Of a stretch of DNA of 27,549 nt, positions 15,212 through 24,653 are shown piece after piece. The notes beneath the pieces were generated by a model. That model was not told the DNA's origin, made no database searches, and was given only the letters and a program-made list of their open reading frames with translations. The translations under genes were made by a program, and so were the position numbers. Position 1 is the stretch's first letter. Each line of letters starts with the position of its first letter. The DNA is taken from positions 1 to 27,549 of the forward strand of contig JANXXV010000698.1 in assembly GCA_025350445.1 (NCBI GenBank), in the 5' to 3' direction. Source of the stretch: Bryobacteraceae bacterium (GTDB lineage: Bacteria; Acidobacteriota; Terriglobia; Bryobacterales; Bryobacteraceae).

Positions 15212-15646
15212 TTACCCGCGAACCCGAGCTGAAAACGCGGCGTAAGCGCCTGGGCTATTTTTCTCCAGGTGTTGAATAAAACGGGTCGCGACGGTCTCCA
15301 GATTCTTATACAGGCTCTCGTTCTTGAACTGCGCGCGCGCCTCCGGCACCAGATCGCGAACACGCTCCCAGCAGAACAATAGTTCCATGCCGCTTTGAAA
15401 AAACAACTCCTCGTTCAACACTCCAGCTGTGACAAAGGACGCCACCATCTCCCAATATGTAACTACCATCCGATAGTAGGCATTGGTATCGAAGGCCGGC
15501 GGACAGAGCTTGTTAAACTCGTCCATCGATTTCACTTTGAACGACTTGGAGAACCAATCCCGAGCTTGGCGAAGCTTTTCCTCGCGGCGCATCTCGTAGA
15601 GGCGCAAAATCAGATTTACGTCGTCGTAGGTGGCGGTGTGAGCCAT
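15212..15646 (-). CDS. Hypothetical protein (DUF4760-like?)
   Basis: ATG 15646 follows AAGGAG at 7 nt and gives a 144-residue, mostly helical, soluble protein: MAHTATYDDVNLILRLYEMR, then DEFNKLCPPAFDTNAYYRMV, then TAGVLNEELFFQSGMELLFC. The helical pattern with a central 'VVTYWEMVASFVTAGVLNEELFF' type core recalls DUF4760-type proteins, although the membrane anchor of many of those is absent. Function unknown. The frame extends 14 codons further up, but the strong ribosome site decides for 15646. Confidence 0.7.
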   Translation of the reverse strand: MAHTATYDDVNLILRLYEMRREEKLRQARDWFSKSFKVKSMDEFNKLCPPAFDTNAYYRMVVTYWEMVASFVTAGVLNEELFFQSGMELLFCWERVRDLVPEARAQFKNESLYKNLETVATRFIQHLEKNSPGAYAAFSARVRG

Positions 15647-15890
15647 GTTAAATCTCCTTGGAAATCCGATGAACTTCCAGATTAACATCCGCCCGCCGTG
15701 GCTAGGGCCGGTCCGCCGGAAGATGCTGGTCCGCGCGCTTGCCGCTGATCGTGAATCGATGAAACGGTGGTGCGCCCATTCCGTTGGCGCGGCTCGAAAG
15801 AGGTTCTAATTCCATCAACAGGCACGCGATCATTGGTGCGGGGACATTGGCATCCGGCGTGGCCCGAGGCCGCGCCGATCTGTTCCGTGG

Positions 15891-16271
15891 TCAGCTTCTA
15901 CCTCGAAGCCGGTCAATCGCACGGCGGTCGCGCGCCGATGGTCTGCCTTCCCGCAACGTTTCGAGATGCGGCATTGATTTAAGTTCTTCCGCCAACTTCA
16001 GCCGCAACTCACGGCTTGCCTCAGTCTCACGGTAGAGCGTCTGCGCCACCACCGCCGGGCCGCGCATTTCACTCAACCCGAGAACCTGCACTTGAAAGTC
16101 GCCGCCGTCGTTCTTCACTTGCAAGAGGTCGCCGGCGCGGACCTCGCGCGAAGCTTTGGCTTGTTGTCCGTTGGACGCGATCCGGCCGAGTTCACAAGCC
16201 CGTGAGGCGAGCGCGCGCGTCTTGAAGAATCGGGCGGCCCAGAGCCATTTGTCCATTCTCACGCTGGTCAT
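15891..16271 (-). CDS. hslR: S4 domain RNA-binding protein, Hsp15 (HslR) family
   Basis: The 126-residue protein begins MTSVRMDKWLWAARFFKTRA and continues ELGRIASNGQQAKASREVRA. This is the S4 RNA-binding fold of Hsp15, which binds stalled 50S subunits carrying a nascent chain and helps recycle them. The helical basic C-terminus (RPSARDRRAIDRLRGRS) is also typical. Starts at ATG 16271 or at internal ATG 16256 (MDKWLW) are both possible; neither has a strong ribosome site. It appears to be a single-gene unit. The 202 bp between it and 15646-15688 hold no convincing gene. Confidence 0.85.
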   Translation of the reverse strand: MTSVRMDKWLWAARFFKTRALASRACELGRIASNGQQAKASREVRAGDLLQVKNDGGDFQVQVLGLSEMRGPAVVAQTLYRETEASRELRLKLAEELKSMPHLETLREGRPSARDRRAIDRLRGRS

Positions 16272-16376
16272 GATTCCATTGTCGTATCAGCCCGCAACGG
16301 CGGACGCGCTTCTGAGAAGGCCGTGAATGATTTGCGACTTCGAATGGTGAGCGCCCGGGATCGACAACGGAAACCT

Positions 16377-16952
16377 TCAAACACCCACGGCTGCATCTTC
16401 CAATTGAGTCGAAGGCTTGCCGGCGAGGGAACGAATCGCGCTCGCCCAGAGAATAATTCCCGCACCAAGACAGCCCACCGGATTGCCCGCGCCACCGGGA
16501 GCGGCAGGCGGATATCCAATTGCCAAAATAACCATGGCCGCACCGGTAACTACTAACTGCGGGTTGCCGAACGCCTTGGCGAGCGGGAAGAAATGGACTC
16601 CGATGATCAGTATCGCGGCCGGAAGCACCCAGTCCTTTAGACCTACATTCGCCAGGACGTTGCCCACGACCAAAATCGCAACCCACTGCGTGACGTTGAC
16701 GATGTTGAAGATCCGGCTTGCCTGCTTCCTGGCAGGGGAATCAGCTTCGGCATCGTGCGCGCTGCGATGCCGCCGGTATTGCCGCAGTGCCGCTACGAAG
16801 ATGGCAACCGCCCCCGCGGCAACTACCGTGAGCATCCCGGGTCGCAGGCCGAACGCTCTTTGGCTCCAAATCACCAACCAGATGGCGCCGAAGATTGTGA
16901 AGAACATAGCGCCGATGGCACGACGTGCACTCGCTGCGGATGGTTGGGTCAT
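16377..16952 (-). CDS. Integral membrane protein of unknown function
   Basis: From ATG 16952 (or GTG 16967, five codons up) the protein has about 191 residues. Five or six hydrophobic segments are seen: AMFFTIFGAIWLVIW, MLTVVAAGAVAIFVAAL, VTQWVAILVVGNVLANVG, VLPAAILIIGVHFFPLA, LVVTGAAMVILAIGY and VGCLGAGIILWASAI. A basic loop (RQYRRHRSAHDAEADSPARK) follows the second segment. I recognise no domain with a known activity. Both starts have a GGGA-like element 9-10 nt upstream. Confidence 0.7.
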   Translation of the reverse strand: MTQPSAASARRAIGAMFFTIFGAIWLVIWSQRAFGLRPGMLTVVAAGAVAIFVAALRQYRRHRSAHDAEADSPARKQASRIFNIVNVTQWVAILVVGNVLANVGLKDWVLPAAILIIGVHFFPLAKAFGNPQLVVTGAAMVILAIGYPPAAPGGAGNPVGCLGAGIILWASAIRSLAGKPSTQLEDAAVGV

Positions 16953-16985
16953 TCGAAATGATCCCACGAAACGATCCCGCCGGTT

Positions 16986-19250
16986 CTAAACCAGCTTGGT
17001 CTTGCGGACCGGCAGGTCGCGGACTCGCTTGCCGGTAGCGGCGAAGATTGCGTTACAAATCGCAGGCGCGATGGGCGGAACACCGGGCTCGCCTACACCG
17101 ACCGGGATCGCAGTGCTGGGAATGATGTGCACATGCGTTACGTAGGGCGCCTCGTTGATGCGGGCGACGCGGTAATTATTGAAGTTCGACTGCTGGATCC
17201 GGCCATTGGCAGCGGTGATTTCGCCCAGCATTGCGATGCTGGTGCCGAAAACGGCGGCTCCTTCCAGTTGGGCTTTGACGCGATCGGGGTCGATGATCTG
17301 GCCGGCGTCGATTGCAATATCGACGCGGGGGATTTTTACTTGTCCCTTGTCGTCGACTTCCACTTCCACTACCGCGCAGACATAGGCCAGGAAGCTGCGG
17401 TGGGCGGCTATGCCGAGAGCGCGGCCTTTCGACGGCTTCTTTTTGGCCCAGTCGGATTTCGCGGCGGCAACCTCAATCACATGACGCAGTCGGCCGGTGT
17501 CGAGCGGATAATCCTTGATTGGCTTGCCGTTGTTCCAATACTTCACGCCTTGTGCTTCCAGTTCCAGGTGGCGCGGTGTACCGATCACGTCCAGCAAATA
17601 CTCAACGCGATCGCGACCCGCCGATGCAGCCAGTTCATCGATGAACGAATGAATAGCGAAGGCGTGATAGATGTTCGCAACCGCACGCATCCAGCCCTGG
17701 CGGACATGATTTTTCGCCGGACCATTTTCGGCGCGGTGATTCGGAATGTCGTAGGGGAGATCCACCAAACCCATGCCGAGTTCGAATTCCTGTCCGTATT
17801 CGGCGGAGGCATCGAAGGTGGAGCCGATCGTCGGGAAGACGCTGCGCTGCAGCCAGGCGGTGGGTCGGCCCTTGGCGTCTGTAGCGGCTTTCATGTGCAT
17901 GGCGGCTGCTACATGATAGAAGTCGAACCTGATGTCTTCTTCGCGGCTCCACACTACCTTCACCGGCTTGTTGAGTTTCTGTGAGAGGATAGCGGCTTCC
18001 GCCGCGTAGTCCGGCTTGGACTTGCGGCCAAAGCCTCCACCCAGCAAGGTGACATGGCAGATTACGTCTTCCTTTTTAATGCCCAGTGCGGCTCCTACTG
18101 TTTCCTGCACTGCTTGCGGATTCTGGGTGGCGGTCCAGATGGTGGCCTTGCCATTCTTCACGTCCGCGATGGCGGCAGGCGGCTCCATCGGTGCGTGCGA
18201 GAGCATCGGCACGTAGTATTCGGCTTCGTGGATTTTAGTTGCTTTGGCGAAGACCGCGTCCACGTCGCCCACATTGCGCACCTGCTTCTGCGGTTTGCGC
18301 GCCGTTTCGAATAGCGATTTTTTGTACGCTTCCGAATCGAAGGAGGCGTGCCCGCCCAAGTCCCAATCCACCTTAAGCTTCTTGCGGCCCTGCATGGCGG
18401 ACCAGGTGTTATCGGCGATGACGGCTACGCCGCCCAAAGCCTGAAAGTTATGCGGCGGCTTGAAGCCATCGATCACTACTGTTTGCGAGACGCCCTTTAC
18501 GGCGAGTGCCGCTTTGTCGTCGAAGCCTTTCAGCTTTCCGCCATAGACCGGGGAGCGTTCGATGGAGGCGTAGACCATGCCGGGTACACGCGCGTCCATG
18601 CCGAAGGTGCCCTTGCCCACCACGATGTCGTTCAAGTCCGTAGAGGGGACGCCTTTGCCCATGTAGCGAAATTCGGATGGCGATTTCAGCCTGAGTTCTT
18701 CCTTCTTCGGGACAGGTTGCAGCGCCGCCAGCGCGGCCAGTTCGCCATAGCCGAGTTTCTTGCCGCTCTTGTGAACGATCTGGTGATTGACGGCTTTGCA
18801 TTCACCCGCGGGCACTTTCCACTTGTCCGCAGCCGCGCGCTCCAGCATCAGACGGGCGGTGGCGCCGGCTTCGCGTATTGTTACGATGAAGTCGCGAATG
18901 GAACACGAGCCATCAGTGTTCTGCGACCCGTACTTGGTGTCGCCGATCGCCTGTTCGATCTTGACGCGCTTCCAATCGGCTTCGAGTTCGTCGGCCAGAA
19001 CCATGGGCAGGACGGTGCGGATCCCTGTGCCCATTTCGGATCTGTGCGCGAGGATGATTAACGTTCCGTCCGGTTCCAGGCCGAGCCAGATTCCGGGATG
19101 CCACGCGGCATCGGCGGCCAACGTCGCCCCTTGTGCTTCGGAAGGAAATAGTTGCGCGCCTAGAACAAACGCTCCGGCGGAGAAGACGGCGCCGAGGAAA
19201 CCGCGGCGGCTGACTACTTGGATATTTTCGGTACTCATGCCTTGGCTCAT
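16986..19250 (-). CDS. Molybdopterin-binding large subunit, isoquinoline 1-oxidoreductase beta-like
   Basis: From ATG 19250 the protein has 754 residues. The twin-arginine signal [18 protein letters not shown] shows export by Tat as a folded cofactor enzyme. The sequence follows the IorB/CoxL-like aldehyde oxidase group: [73 protein letters not shown], and the active-site glutamate in [20 protein letters not shown]. It would hydroxylate an N-heterocycle or aldehyde using water. The start overlaps the small-subunit stop as ATGA. No FAD subunit is nearby, as expected for the Ior type, where electrons pass to a cytochrome. The substrate is unknown. Confidence 0.9.
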   Translation of the reverse strand: MSQGMSTENIQVVSRRGFLGAVFSAGAFVLGAQLFPSEAQGATLAADAAWHPGIWLGLEPDGTLIILAHRSEMGTGIRTVLPMVLADELEADWKRVKIEQAIGDTKYGSQNTDGSCSIRDFIVTIREAGATARLMLERAAADKWKVPAGECKAVNHQIVHKSGKKLGYGELAALAALQPVPKKEELRLKSPSEFRYMGKGVPSTDLNDIVVGKGTFGMDARVPGMVYASIERSPVYGGKLKGFDDKAALAVKGVSQTVVIDGFKPPHNFQALGGVAVIADNTWSAMQGRKKLKVDWDLGGHASFDSEAYKKSLFETARKPQKQVRNVGDVDAVFAKATKIHEAEYYVPMLSHAPMEPPAAIADVKNGKATIWTATQNPQAVQETVGAALGIKKEDVICHVTLLGGGFGRKSKPDYAAEAAILSQKLNKPVKVVWSREEDIRFDFYHVAAAMHMKAATDAKGRPTAWLQRSVFPTIGSTFDASAEYGQEFELGMGLVDLPYDIPNHRAENGPAKNHVRQGWMRAVANIYHAFAIHSFIDELAASAGRDRVEYLLDVIGTPRHLELEAQGVKYWNNGKPIKDYPLDTGRLRHVIEVAAAKSDWAKKKPSKGRALGIAAHRSFLAYVCAVVEVEVDDKGQVKIPRVDIAIDAGQIIDPDRVKAQLEGAAVFGTSIAMLGEITAANGRIQQSNFNNYRVARINEAPYVTHVHIIPSTAIPVGVGEPGVPPIAPAICNAIFAATGKRVRDLPVRKTKLV

Positions 19251-19702
19251 GCTTTCACCCCTGCTGCCTGCTTGATCGCCTGGCGGATGCGTTGATAGGT
19301 GCCGCAGCGGCAGATGTTGCCCTGCATGGCGTCGTCTATTTCGCGGTCGGTCGGCTTCGGCTTCTCTTTGAGCAGCGCAACAGCTTGCATAATCTGGCCG
19401 CTCTGGCAGTAGCCGCACTGAGGAACAGCGACCTGCTTCCATGCCTGTTGCAGCGGGTGCGTGCCGCTGGCGCTGAGCCCTTCAATGGTGAGAACTGCTT
19501 TCCCGGCGGCGTTCCGCAGCGAGGTCTGGCAACTGCGGGTGGCCACGCCGTCCACGTGAACGGTGCAGGCTCCGCAGAGTCCCTGGCCACAGCCGAATTT
19601 GGTGCCGGTGAGCTCCAGCAGGTCGCGAAGGTACCAAAGGAGTGGCATCTCCGGATCGCCTTCGAACTGTTTGGCAATTCCGTTTACTTTTAGTTGAACC
19701 AT
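19247..19702 (-). CDS. [2Fe-2S] small subunit, isoquinoline 1-oxidoreductase alpha-like
   Basis: The 151-residue protein carries two iron-sulfur clusters. The plant-type ferredoxin cluster uses C38, C43, C46 and C58 ([13 protein letters not shown] and RSCQT). The second uses C96, C99, C131 and C133 ([11 protein letters not shown] and [11 protein letters not shown]). It passes electrons from the molybdenum centre of the 16986-19250 subunit. It has no export signal and would travel with the Tat-tagged partner. ATG 19702 is preceded by GGGAGA at about 6 nt, and its stop overlaps the large-subunit ATG. Confidence 0.95.
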   Translation of the reverse strand: MVQLKVNGIAKQFEGDPEMPLLWYLRDLLELTGTKFGCGQGLCGACTVHVDGVATRSCQTSLRNAAGKAVLTIEGLSASGTHPLQQAWKQVAVPQCGYCQSGQIMQAVALLKEKPKPTDREIDDAMQGNICRCGTYQRIRQAIKQAAGVKA

Positions 19703-19802
19703 GTATTGTCTCCCGGAATAGCAAGTTTACAACAATGGGTGCGGGTGGCACGAGGGGAGCTTGCGGGAATGCCACGCGGTGATGTTCTTGCTCGTACTTT
19801 GA

Positions 19803-19820
19803 ACGGACCCAGGGGTCCGT
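19803..19820. promoter_or_regulatory. 18-nt palindrome in the divergent intergenic region
   Basis: ACGGACCC (19803-19810) and GGGTCCGT (19813-19820) are exact inverted arms around AG. It lies between the divergent small-subunit gene (19702) and the 19884 gene and could be an operator or the core of an intergenic repeat. No promoter boxes are clear on its minus-strand side. Confidence 0.35.
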
Positions 19821-19870
19821 TGCCGGTGCGGCGTCCGCCCTACCAGGCAGCGTCCGGGGCGGATCGGTTG

Positions 19871-19876
19871 TATGAT
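19871..19876 (+). promoter_or_regulatory. -10-like TATGAT close to the 19884 start
   Basis: TATGAT ends 7 nt before ATG 19884, the spacing expected for a leaderless transcript. It overlaps the alternative ATG at 19872, and no ribosome site precedes 19884. No -35 box is evident. Confidence 0.3.
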
Positions 19877-19883
19877 GGCTCCC

Positions 19884-21035
19884 ATGCGAAAAGTTTTGTT
19901 GCTGATTTTGTGCGCAGTGGCGCTGGCTCAGGATGCGGACCTGAAGAAGACTACGTTTGAAAGCCAACCCAGCATGGTGCTGGCGAACGGCAAACTGGAA
20001 ATGATTGTATTTGAGCGGGGGGCCTCGTTCGCGAACCTTGTGCTAAGCGATGATGCCGAGAAACTGAGTCCGCTCTGGAATCCTGCGCGGCTGGCGCGCG
20101 AGACGGGGCGTCCGTCGCAGTTTGGTTCGAGCTTTGGGCATTTCATCTGCGTGGATGGGTTCGGGCCAACCTCGAAGGAGGAGGAAGCCGCGGGCCTTAA
20201 CGGGCACGGTGAGGCGCACATTCAGAAGTTCGAGGTAAAGGCTTCGCGGCGGGACGGCAAGACTTCTACGCTGGTGCTGGCGGCGAAGCTGCCGATTGTG
20301 GAAGAGCTGTTCACGCGCACGATTCGCATGGTGGATGGGGAGAACGTGATTTACGTGAACAGCGAGCTGGAAAATCTGTTGGGCTTCGACAGGCCGGTGA
20401 ATTGGGCCGAACATGCGACGATCGGTTCGCCGTTTCTTGAGCCGGGTGTGACTGTTGTGGATATGTCAGGCAAGCGTGCCATGGTGCGGCCCTACGATCC
20501 AAGTGACCGCGGACTGCCGCATCGTATGGCTTCGGGCAAGGAGTTCACCTGGCCAAACGCTCCGCTTGAAACCGGAGGCACGGCGGACGTGCGCCGGGCA
20601 CAATCGCCGCCGAATTCCGGCGGGCACACCACCACCCTCATGGATGCGAGCCGGAAGTATGTATACGTGACCGCACTGCATCCGCGGAAGAAGTTGATTC
20701 TTGGTTATGTGTTCCGCCCCGACGAGTACGCCTGGACTCAGAGCTGGGAAAACTATCCGTCCACCGGGAAGCTGGCGCGGGGATTGGAATTTTCCACCCA
20801 GCCGTTCGATGTTTCGCGAAGGGAAGCGGTGACTACAGGTTCGATGTTCGGCGTGCCCACGTATCGCTGGCTGCCGGCGAAGTCCAAAATCGAGAGCCAT
20901 TTCCTGATGTTCTATTCGCGCGCGCCGGAGGGCATGACGCAGGTGGACGATGTGCGGCTGGAGAACGGAAAGCTGACGGTGGAGGATCACAAGTCCGGCA
21001 AAAAGTTCGTGCTGAATGCGTCGCTGCCGCTTTGA
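19884..21035 (+). CDS. Secreted protein of unknown function
   Basis: From ATG 19884 the protein has 383 residues with a signal peptide (MRKVLLLILCAVALAQ). The mature part is beta-rich: MVLANGKLEMIVFERGASFA, LFTRTIRMVDGENVIYVNSE, WAEHATIGSPFLEPGVTVVD and LILGYVFRPDEYAWTQSWEN. The pattern and the NWAEHATIG segment recall galactose mutarotase/aldose-epimerase-like folds, but no catalytic pair is certain. ATG 19872 (four codons up) is also possible. It converges on the permease genes with only 3 bp between stop codons. Confidence 0.75.
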   Translation: MRKVLLLILCAVALAQDADLKKTTFESQPSMVLANGKLEMIVFERGASFANLVLSDDAEKLSPLWNPARLARETGRPSQFGSSFGHFICVDGFGPTSKEEEAAGLNGHGEAHIQKFEVKASRRDGKTSTLVLAAKLPIVEELFTRTIRMVDGENVIYVNSELENLLGFDRPVNWAEHATIGSPFLEPGVTVVDMSGKRAMVRPYDPSDRGLPHRMASGKEFTWPNAPLETGGTADVRRAQSPPNSGGHTTTLMDASRKYVYVTALHPRKKLILGYVFRPDEYAWTQSWENYPSTGKLARGLEFSTQPFDVSRREAVTTGSMFGVPTYRWLPAKSKIESHFLMFYSRAPEGMTQVDDVRLENGKLTVEDHKSGKKFVLNASLPL

Positions 21036-21038
21036 GAT

Positions 21039-22301
21039 TTACTCGTAGCGCAGGGCTTCCACCGGATCGAGCCGCGATGCTTTGATGGCCGGCCAGACTC
21101 CGAAAAAGAGTCCGATCGCCACAGAAACGGAGAAGCCCGTCATTACCGCCCAAAGGGGCACTTGCGCGCGCAGGCTGGGGAAAACGGCTCCGACTATCAA
21201 CGTCACGCAGATGGAAAAAATAACGCCGAGGACCCCTCCGGCTCCGGTGAGCGTTACCGCTTCCCCCAGGAACTGCAAGACGATGTCGCCCTGACGCGCG
21301 CCGACTGCTTTCCGAATGCCAATTTCGCGTGTTCGTTCCGTAACGCTTACCAGCATGATGTTCATTACTCCGATGCCGCCGACCAGCAGGCCAAGCCCGG
21401 AGATGGCAATGGAGACCAGCACGATCATGCCGGTGATCTTATCGAAGTTTTGGATGATGGAATCGGCGGTGGAGATGGCGAAGTCGTCCTCGTCCTTGGC
21501 CGGAGTCCGCCGGAGCTTTCGCAGAGCGGACCGGATCTCTTCAATGGCGTCCGCGCGAAGGCCGGGGCGCGCCTTGGCGGTGAGGAAGTAATTTTCCGAT
21601 TGCGGATAGCGCAGATGCGCGGTTTGAAACGGAATTACGATCTGACGGTCCAGGCCGTTCTCACCGAAGAAGCCGCCTTTAGCAGGCGCAAACACTCCGA
21701 CCACGGAATAATCCGCGCCATCGAGGAAGATGGTTTGCCCGGTTGGATTGGCTCCCGGGAAAAGGGCCTCGGCAATGCTGGAACCTAGCACGGCGACGCG
21801 TTGGGCGCGCTGCGCTTCGTCCTGCGTGAAGAGCCTTCCCACCGGAACCTCGCGTGGAGAGATAGTGTAGGAATTCGGCGTCAGGCCGGCAAGCGACATG
21901 TTGTCGGACTCAAAGCCGGGCACTTTGGCGCTGAAGAATTTGCCTGGCTGCGGGTTGATAAAAAGGCTGATACCAACGTCTTCAGTGGAGCGGCAAACCG
22001 ACTTCAAGTATTCGGCATACTCCGGACGCAATGGTTTGCGCTTCAATTCCTTGGGCCGAGCGCCGCCGCCGCCGGGGTCGCCGCTGGCTTTGGCGATGAA
22101 GACGTTGTCCGGGCCGAATTCCTGAAAGAAATCCACGATACCCTTGCGCAGGCCGGTGAGCAGAGAGCCAACCGTCACCACGGTGGTTATTCCGATTACG
22201 ATGCCGAGGATGGTGAGGCTGGACCGGAACCTGTGCGTCCACACGGCATCCAGCGCCATGGTGATGGTTTCTCTGACGCTCACGTTGACGGAAGCGATCA
22301 T
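21039..22301 (-). CDS. MacB/FtsX-like ABC transporter permease (second of pair)
   Basis: The 420-residue protein has one N-terminal membrane segment (about residues 25-50, SSLTILGIVIGITTVVTVGS), a large periplasmic MacB_PCD-type domain and three C-terminal segments. The conserved turn is GVMNIMLVSVTERTREIGIR, then KAVGARQGDIVLQFL. The end, GFSVSVAIGLFFGVWPAIKA SRLDPVEALRYE in order, is the usual FtsX/MacB C-terminus. MacB permeases transmit ATP-driven movement across the membrane to export peptides or antibiotics or to control lipoproteins. ATG 22301 overlaps the stop of the first permease (ATGA). No ATPase or membrane-fusion gene is in the window, so the partner lies elsewhere. Confidence 0.9.
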   Translation of the reverse strand: MIASVNVSVRETITMALDAVWTHRFRSSLTILGIVIGITTVVTVGSLLTGLRKGIVDFFQEFGPDNVFIAKASGDPGGGGARPKELKRKPLRPEYAEYLKSVCRSTEDVGISLFINPQPGKFFSAKVPGFESDNMSLAGLTPNSYTISPREVPVGRLFTQDEAQRAQRVAVLGSSIAEALFPGANPTGQTIFLDGADYSVVGVFAPAKGGFFGENGLDRQIVIPFQTAHLRYPQSENYFLTAKARPGLRADAIEEIRSALRKLRRTPAKDEDDFAISTADSIIQNFDKITGMIVLVSIAISGLGLLVGGIGVMNIMLVSVTERTREIGIRKAVGARQGDIVLQFLGEAVTLTGAGGVLGVIFSICVTLIVGAVFPSLRAQVPLWAVMTGFSVSVAIGLFFGVWPAIKASRLDPVEALRYE

Positions 22302-23545
22302 TCGGCACGCAGCGCATCGACCGGGTCGAGCCGCGCTGCCCTCCTTGCGGGGTACCAGCCCGAAACTACGCCGACGGTTGTGGAAACAAAAATAGAGAGT
22401 AGGATGTACGGCAGCGTGACCTTCAATGTTGCGCCGAACACAGCGCCCAGAATGAGGGAGACGGCGGTGCCAAGCGCCAGCCCGATGAAGCCGCCGGCCA
22501 GTGACAGGATTACGGACTCGGTGAGGAACTGCATCATGATGTCGTTGCGGCGCGCACCCAGGCTCTTGCGAATTCCGATTTCGCGGGTCCGTTCGGTGAC
22601 GCTGACGAGCATGATATTCATGATGACGATTCCGCCGACGATCAGCGAGATGCTGGTGACAGGCACGACGATGGCGGCGATGATGCCGAGGATGGAGTCC
22701 ACGAAGGAGCGGACCGAATCCGGCGTGAGCGTATCGAAGTTGTCTTCCTGGCCGGGCGGCGTATGGAAATGCGTACGTAGCGCGGCGCGTGTGATGTCGA
22801 GCGATGCATCCAATGTGAGGCCGGTGCCCGGGCGCGATTTCCCAAACACCGACGTTCCGTTGCGGCCGCCGAAAAGCTGCTGATAAACGGTGATGGGAAT
22901 GTAGACGGGATTATCCAGGCTGCGCCCGAACGACGAACCCTGGCGTTCGAGCAATCCGATGACGACGAAGTCGTTCCCGGAGATGCGAATTTTCCGGCCA
23001 ATGGGGGACCCTCCGGGAAAGAGAGCGGCGCGGATGTCTTCTCCGATAATGGCGACGTGCTGGCGCATGCGTTCCTCGGGTTCAACGAAGAAGCGGCCGT
23101 CGGAAATTGGGACGTCGCGAATATCGGGCAGCGTGGCGGACGCCCCGAGGACAGCTGCGCCCTCGAAGGTTTGATTGTCGCCCTTGACGTCTTCGCTCCG
23201 CTGCGCATACGGGCTATACAAGAGGCTATCGCCAGTGACGGTCCGGAGGTAGGCCACGTCCTCCGGGCGGATGCGTTTATTGCGGCGCTGCTTGTCGGCG
23301 AGTTGTTTGCGGGTGAGGCGTCCTACGGAGGCGATCTGCGCGATGAGGAAGCTGTCGGTGCCGAATGCCTTTGCCGTGATTCCTTCCGCGTAGACACCGA
23401 GCCCGTCAATGGCTGCGCCCACCAGAATTACGCTGGCGACTCCAATGATGATTCCCAGCAGTGTGAGGAAGCTGCGGAGCTTGTGCGCGCGGATGGAATC
23501 GAGCGCCAGGGAGACGGCGGTGGTGAAGTTGTAGGACAGATTCAT
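22298..23545 (-). CDS. MacB/FtsX-like ABC transporter permease (first of pair)
   Basis: The 415-residue protein has the same layout as its downstream neighbour: a first membrane segment at about 25-45 (LRSFLTLLGIIIGVASVILV), a periplasmic domain, then three C-terminal segments with IVIMNIMLVSVTERTREIGI and RKSLGARRNDIMMQFL. It ends in the typical YPARRAARLDPVDALRAE. The two proteins are clearly paralogous but diverged, so they probably form a heterodimer. ATG 23545 follows AAAGG at 4 nt. It is the first gene of the two-gene unit; the SMP-30-like gene lies upstream in the same direction. Confidence 0.9.
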   Translation of the reverse strand: MNLSYNFTTAVSLALDSIRAHKLRSFLTLLGIIIGVASVILVGAAIDGLGVYAEGITAKAFGTDSFLIAQIASVGRLTRKQLADKQRRNKRIRPEDVAYLRTVTGDSLLYSPYAQRSEDVKGDNQTFEGAAVLGASATLPDIRDVPISDGRFFVEPEERMRQHVAIIGEDIRAALFPGGSPIGRKIRISGNDFVVIGLLERQGSSFGRSLDNPVYIPITVYQQLFGGRNGTSVFGKSRPGTGLTLDASLDITRAALRTHFHTPPGQEDNFDTLTPDSVRSFVDSILGIIAAIVVPVTSISLIVGGIVIMNIMLVSVTERTREIGIRKSLGARRNDIMMQFLTESVILSLAGGFIGLALGTAVSLILGAVFGATLKVTLPYILLSIFVSTTVGVVSGWYPARRAARLDPVDALRAE

Positions 23546-23618
23546 CAGGCCTTTCTAACTATGATGCCATTGGTTGGTTGGCGATCCGGAGAAATCGAGA
23601 TGAAGGTGGCGGACGGGC

Positions 23619-24599
23619 CTAGCGCGCTGGCGCCGTTATACGGCCGGGTTTGGTGACTTGCAGGCTCCACAACGATCCGCCGGCGGTGATGAAAAGTGTT
23701 TTCAAATCGGAACCGCCGAAGGCGCAGTTAGTTACTTCGTCCTTTGGAATGGGAACGTACTCCAGCAGCTTGCCTTTCGGCGACAGTATGTAGACACCGC
23801 CCTTATATTTTTCATTGATCTCAAAGGGCGCGTTGTTGCGCGTAAGTCCGGCGGCGACGAAGAATCTGCCGGCGGTGTCCATCTTGAAACCGTCGGGCCC
23901 GCGCGCGGTACCCCAATCGAAGACCAGCTTGCGGCTGCCGGCGGCAACGGTTCCATCGGGCTTCAGATCGAACTGCCAGAGCTTGCGCGCGCCGCCCACT
24001 TTGTTGTTATTGTTATCGGCCACGAAGAGATGCTTGTCGCCGGGTGAAACCAGAATGCCGTTGGGACGTTCGATTTCATGGGTGAGGATGCGCGTGACTT
24101 TTCCCGGGGCGTCGATGCGATAGACGCCCTCCACGAGTTCGCCTTTTTCGTCCTTGATCTCCATGCTGTCGCGGCGGCCGTAGCGGGGGTCAGTGAAGTA
24201 GATGCGGCCTTTAGCGTCAATGGTGAGGTCATTCGGGGAATTGAATCGTTTGCCCTCATAGCTTGCCGCCAGAACAGTGATGGCGCCGTCGGCTTCGGTG
24301 CGGGTAACCTGGCGGGCTTGCGCTTCACAGACAATGAGACGGCCCTGCGGATCAATGAGCAAGCCGTTTGCGCCGCCGGATGGCTGGCGGAAGACTTGCG
24401 GGTTGCCTTGGGCGTCGCGGCGCGTGATGCGGTCGCCGCCGACGAAGTAGAGATCCGTGGGCGGCAGCCAGGCAGGTCCTTCGCCAGCGTTCATTTCGCC
24501 TTCGAGTTTGGGGCTGCCTATGGTAACGCGCTGCCGGGCGTCAGCGGTTAGCGTGCAGGCGGCGGCCAGGAATAGGGTGCATACGGTTTTTGAGAGCAT
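23619..24599 (-). CDS. Exported SMP-30/gluconolactonase-like protein
   Basis: This 326-residue protein has a signal peptide (MLSKTVCTLFLAAACTLTAD). It folds as a six-bladed propeller of the SMP-30/gluconolaconase/LRE type, which hydrolyses sugar lactones with one divalent metal. The metal-binding pattern is visible: E40 in NAGEGPAW, N123 in NSPNDLTID, N180 in ERPNGILVSPGDKHLFVAD and D236 in ARGPDGFKMD. The C-terminus (GSLWSLQVTKPGR) is also typical. The -10-like TAGAAT lies 8 nt before the ATG with no ribosome site, suggesting a leaderless or nearly leaderless transcript. The likely substrate is a sugar lactone outside the cytoplasm. Confidence 0.88.
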   Translation of the reverse strand: MLSKTVCTLFLAAACTLTADARQRVTIGSPKLEGEMNAGEGPAWLPPTDLYFVGGDRITRRDAQGNPQVFRQPSGGANGLLIDPQGRLIVCEAQARQVTRTEADGAITVLAASYEGKRFNSPNDLTIDAKGRIYFTDPRYGRRDSMEIKDEKGELVEGVYRIDAPGKVTRILTHEIERPNGILVSPGDKHLFVADNNNNKVGGARKLWQFDLKPDGTVAAGSRKLVFDWGTARGPDGFKMDTAGRFFVAAGLTRNNAPFEINEKYKGGVYILSPKGKLLEYVPIPKDEVTNCAFGGSDLKTLFITAGGSLWSLQVTKPGRITAPAR

Positions 24600-24607
24600 T
24601 GCAACAT

Positions 24608-24653
24608 ATTCTATTAGGTACTCAGGCCGGATTCTATTAAGTACTCAGGCCGG
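24608..24653. repeat. 23-bp tandem repeat, two units
   Basis: Units 24608-24630 and 24631-24653 match at 22 of 23 bases; each begins ATTCTATTA and ends CTCAGGCCGG. On the minus strand each unit holds the end of the aminotransferase-like gene (CCGGCCTGA with its stop) followed by TAGAAT. The duplication therefore copied both a stop codon and the -10-like box of the SMP-30 gene. Confidence 0.95.

Noticed and set aside
15767..16035. Overlapping plus-strand open frames between 15767 and 16035
   Set aside because: They partly lie antisense to the Hsp15-like gene, lack ribosome sites and have no recognisable features.
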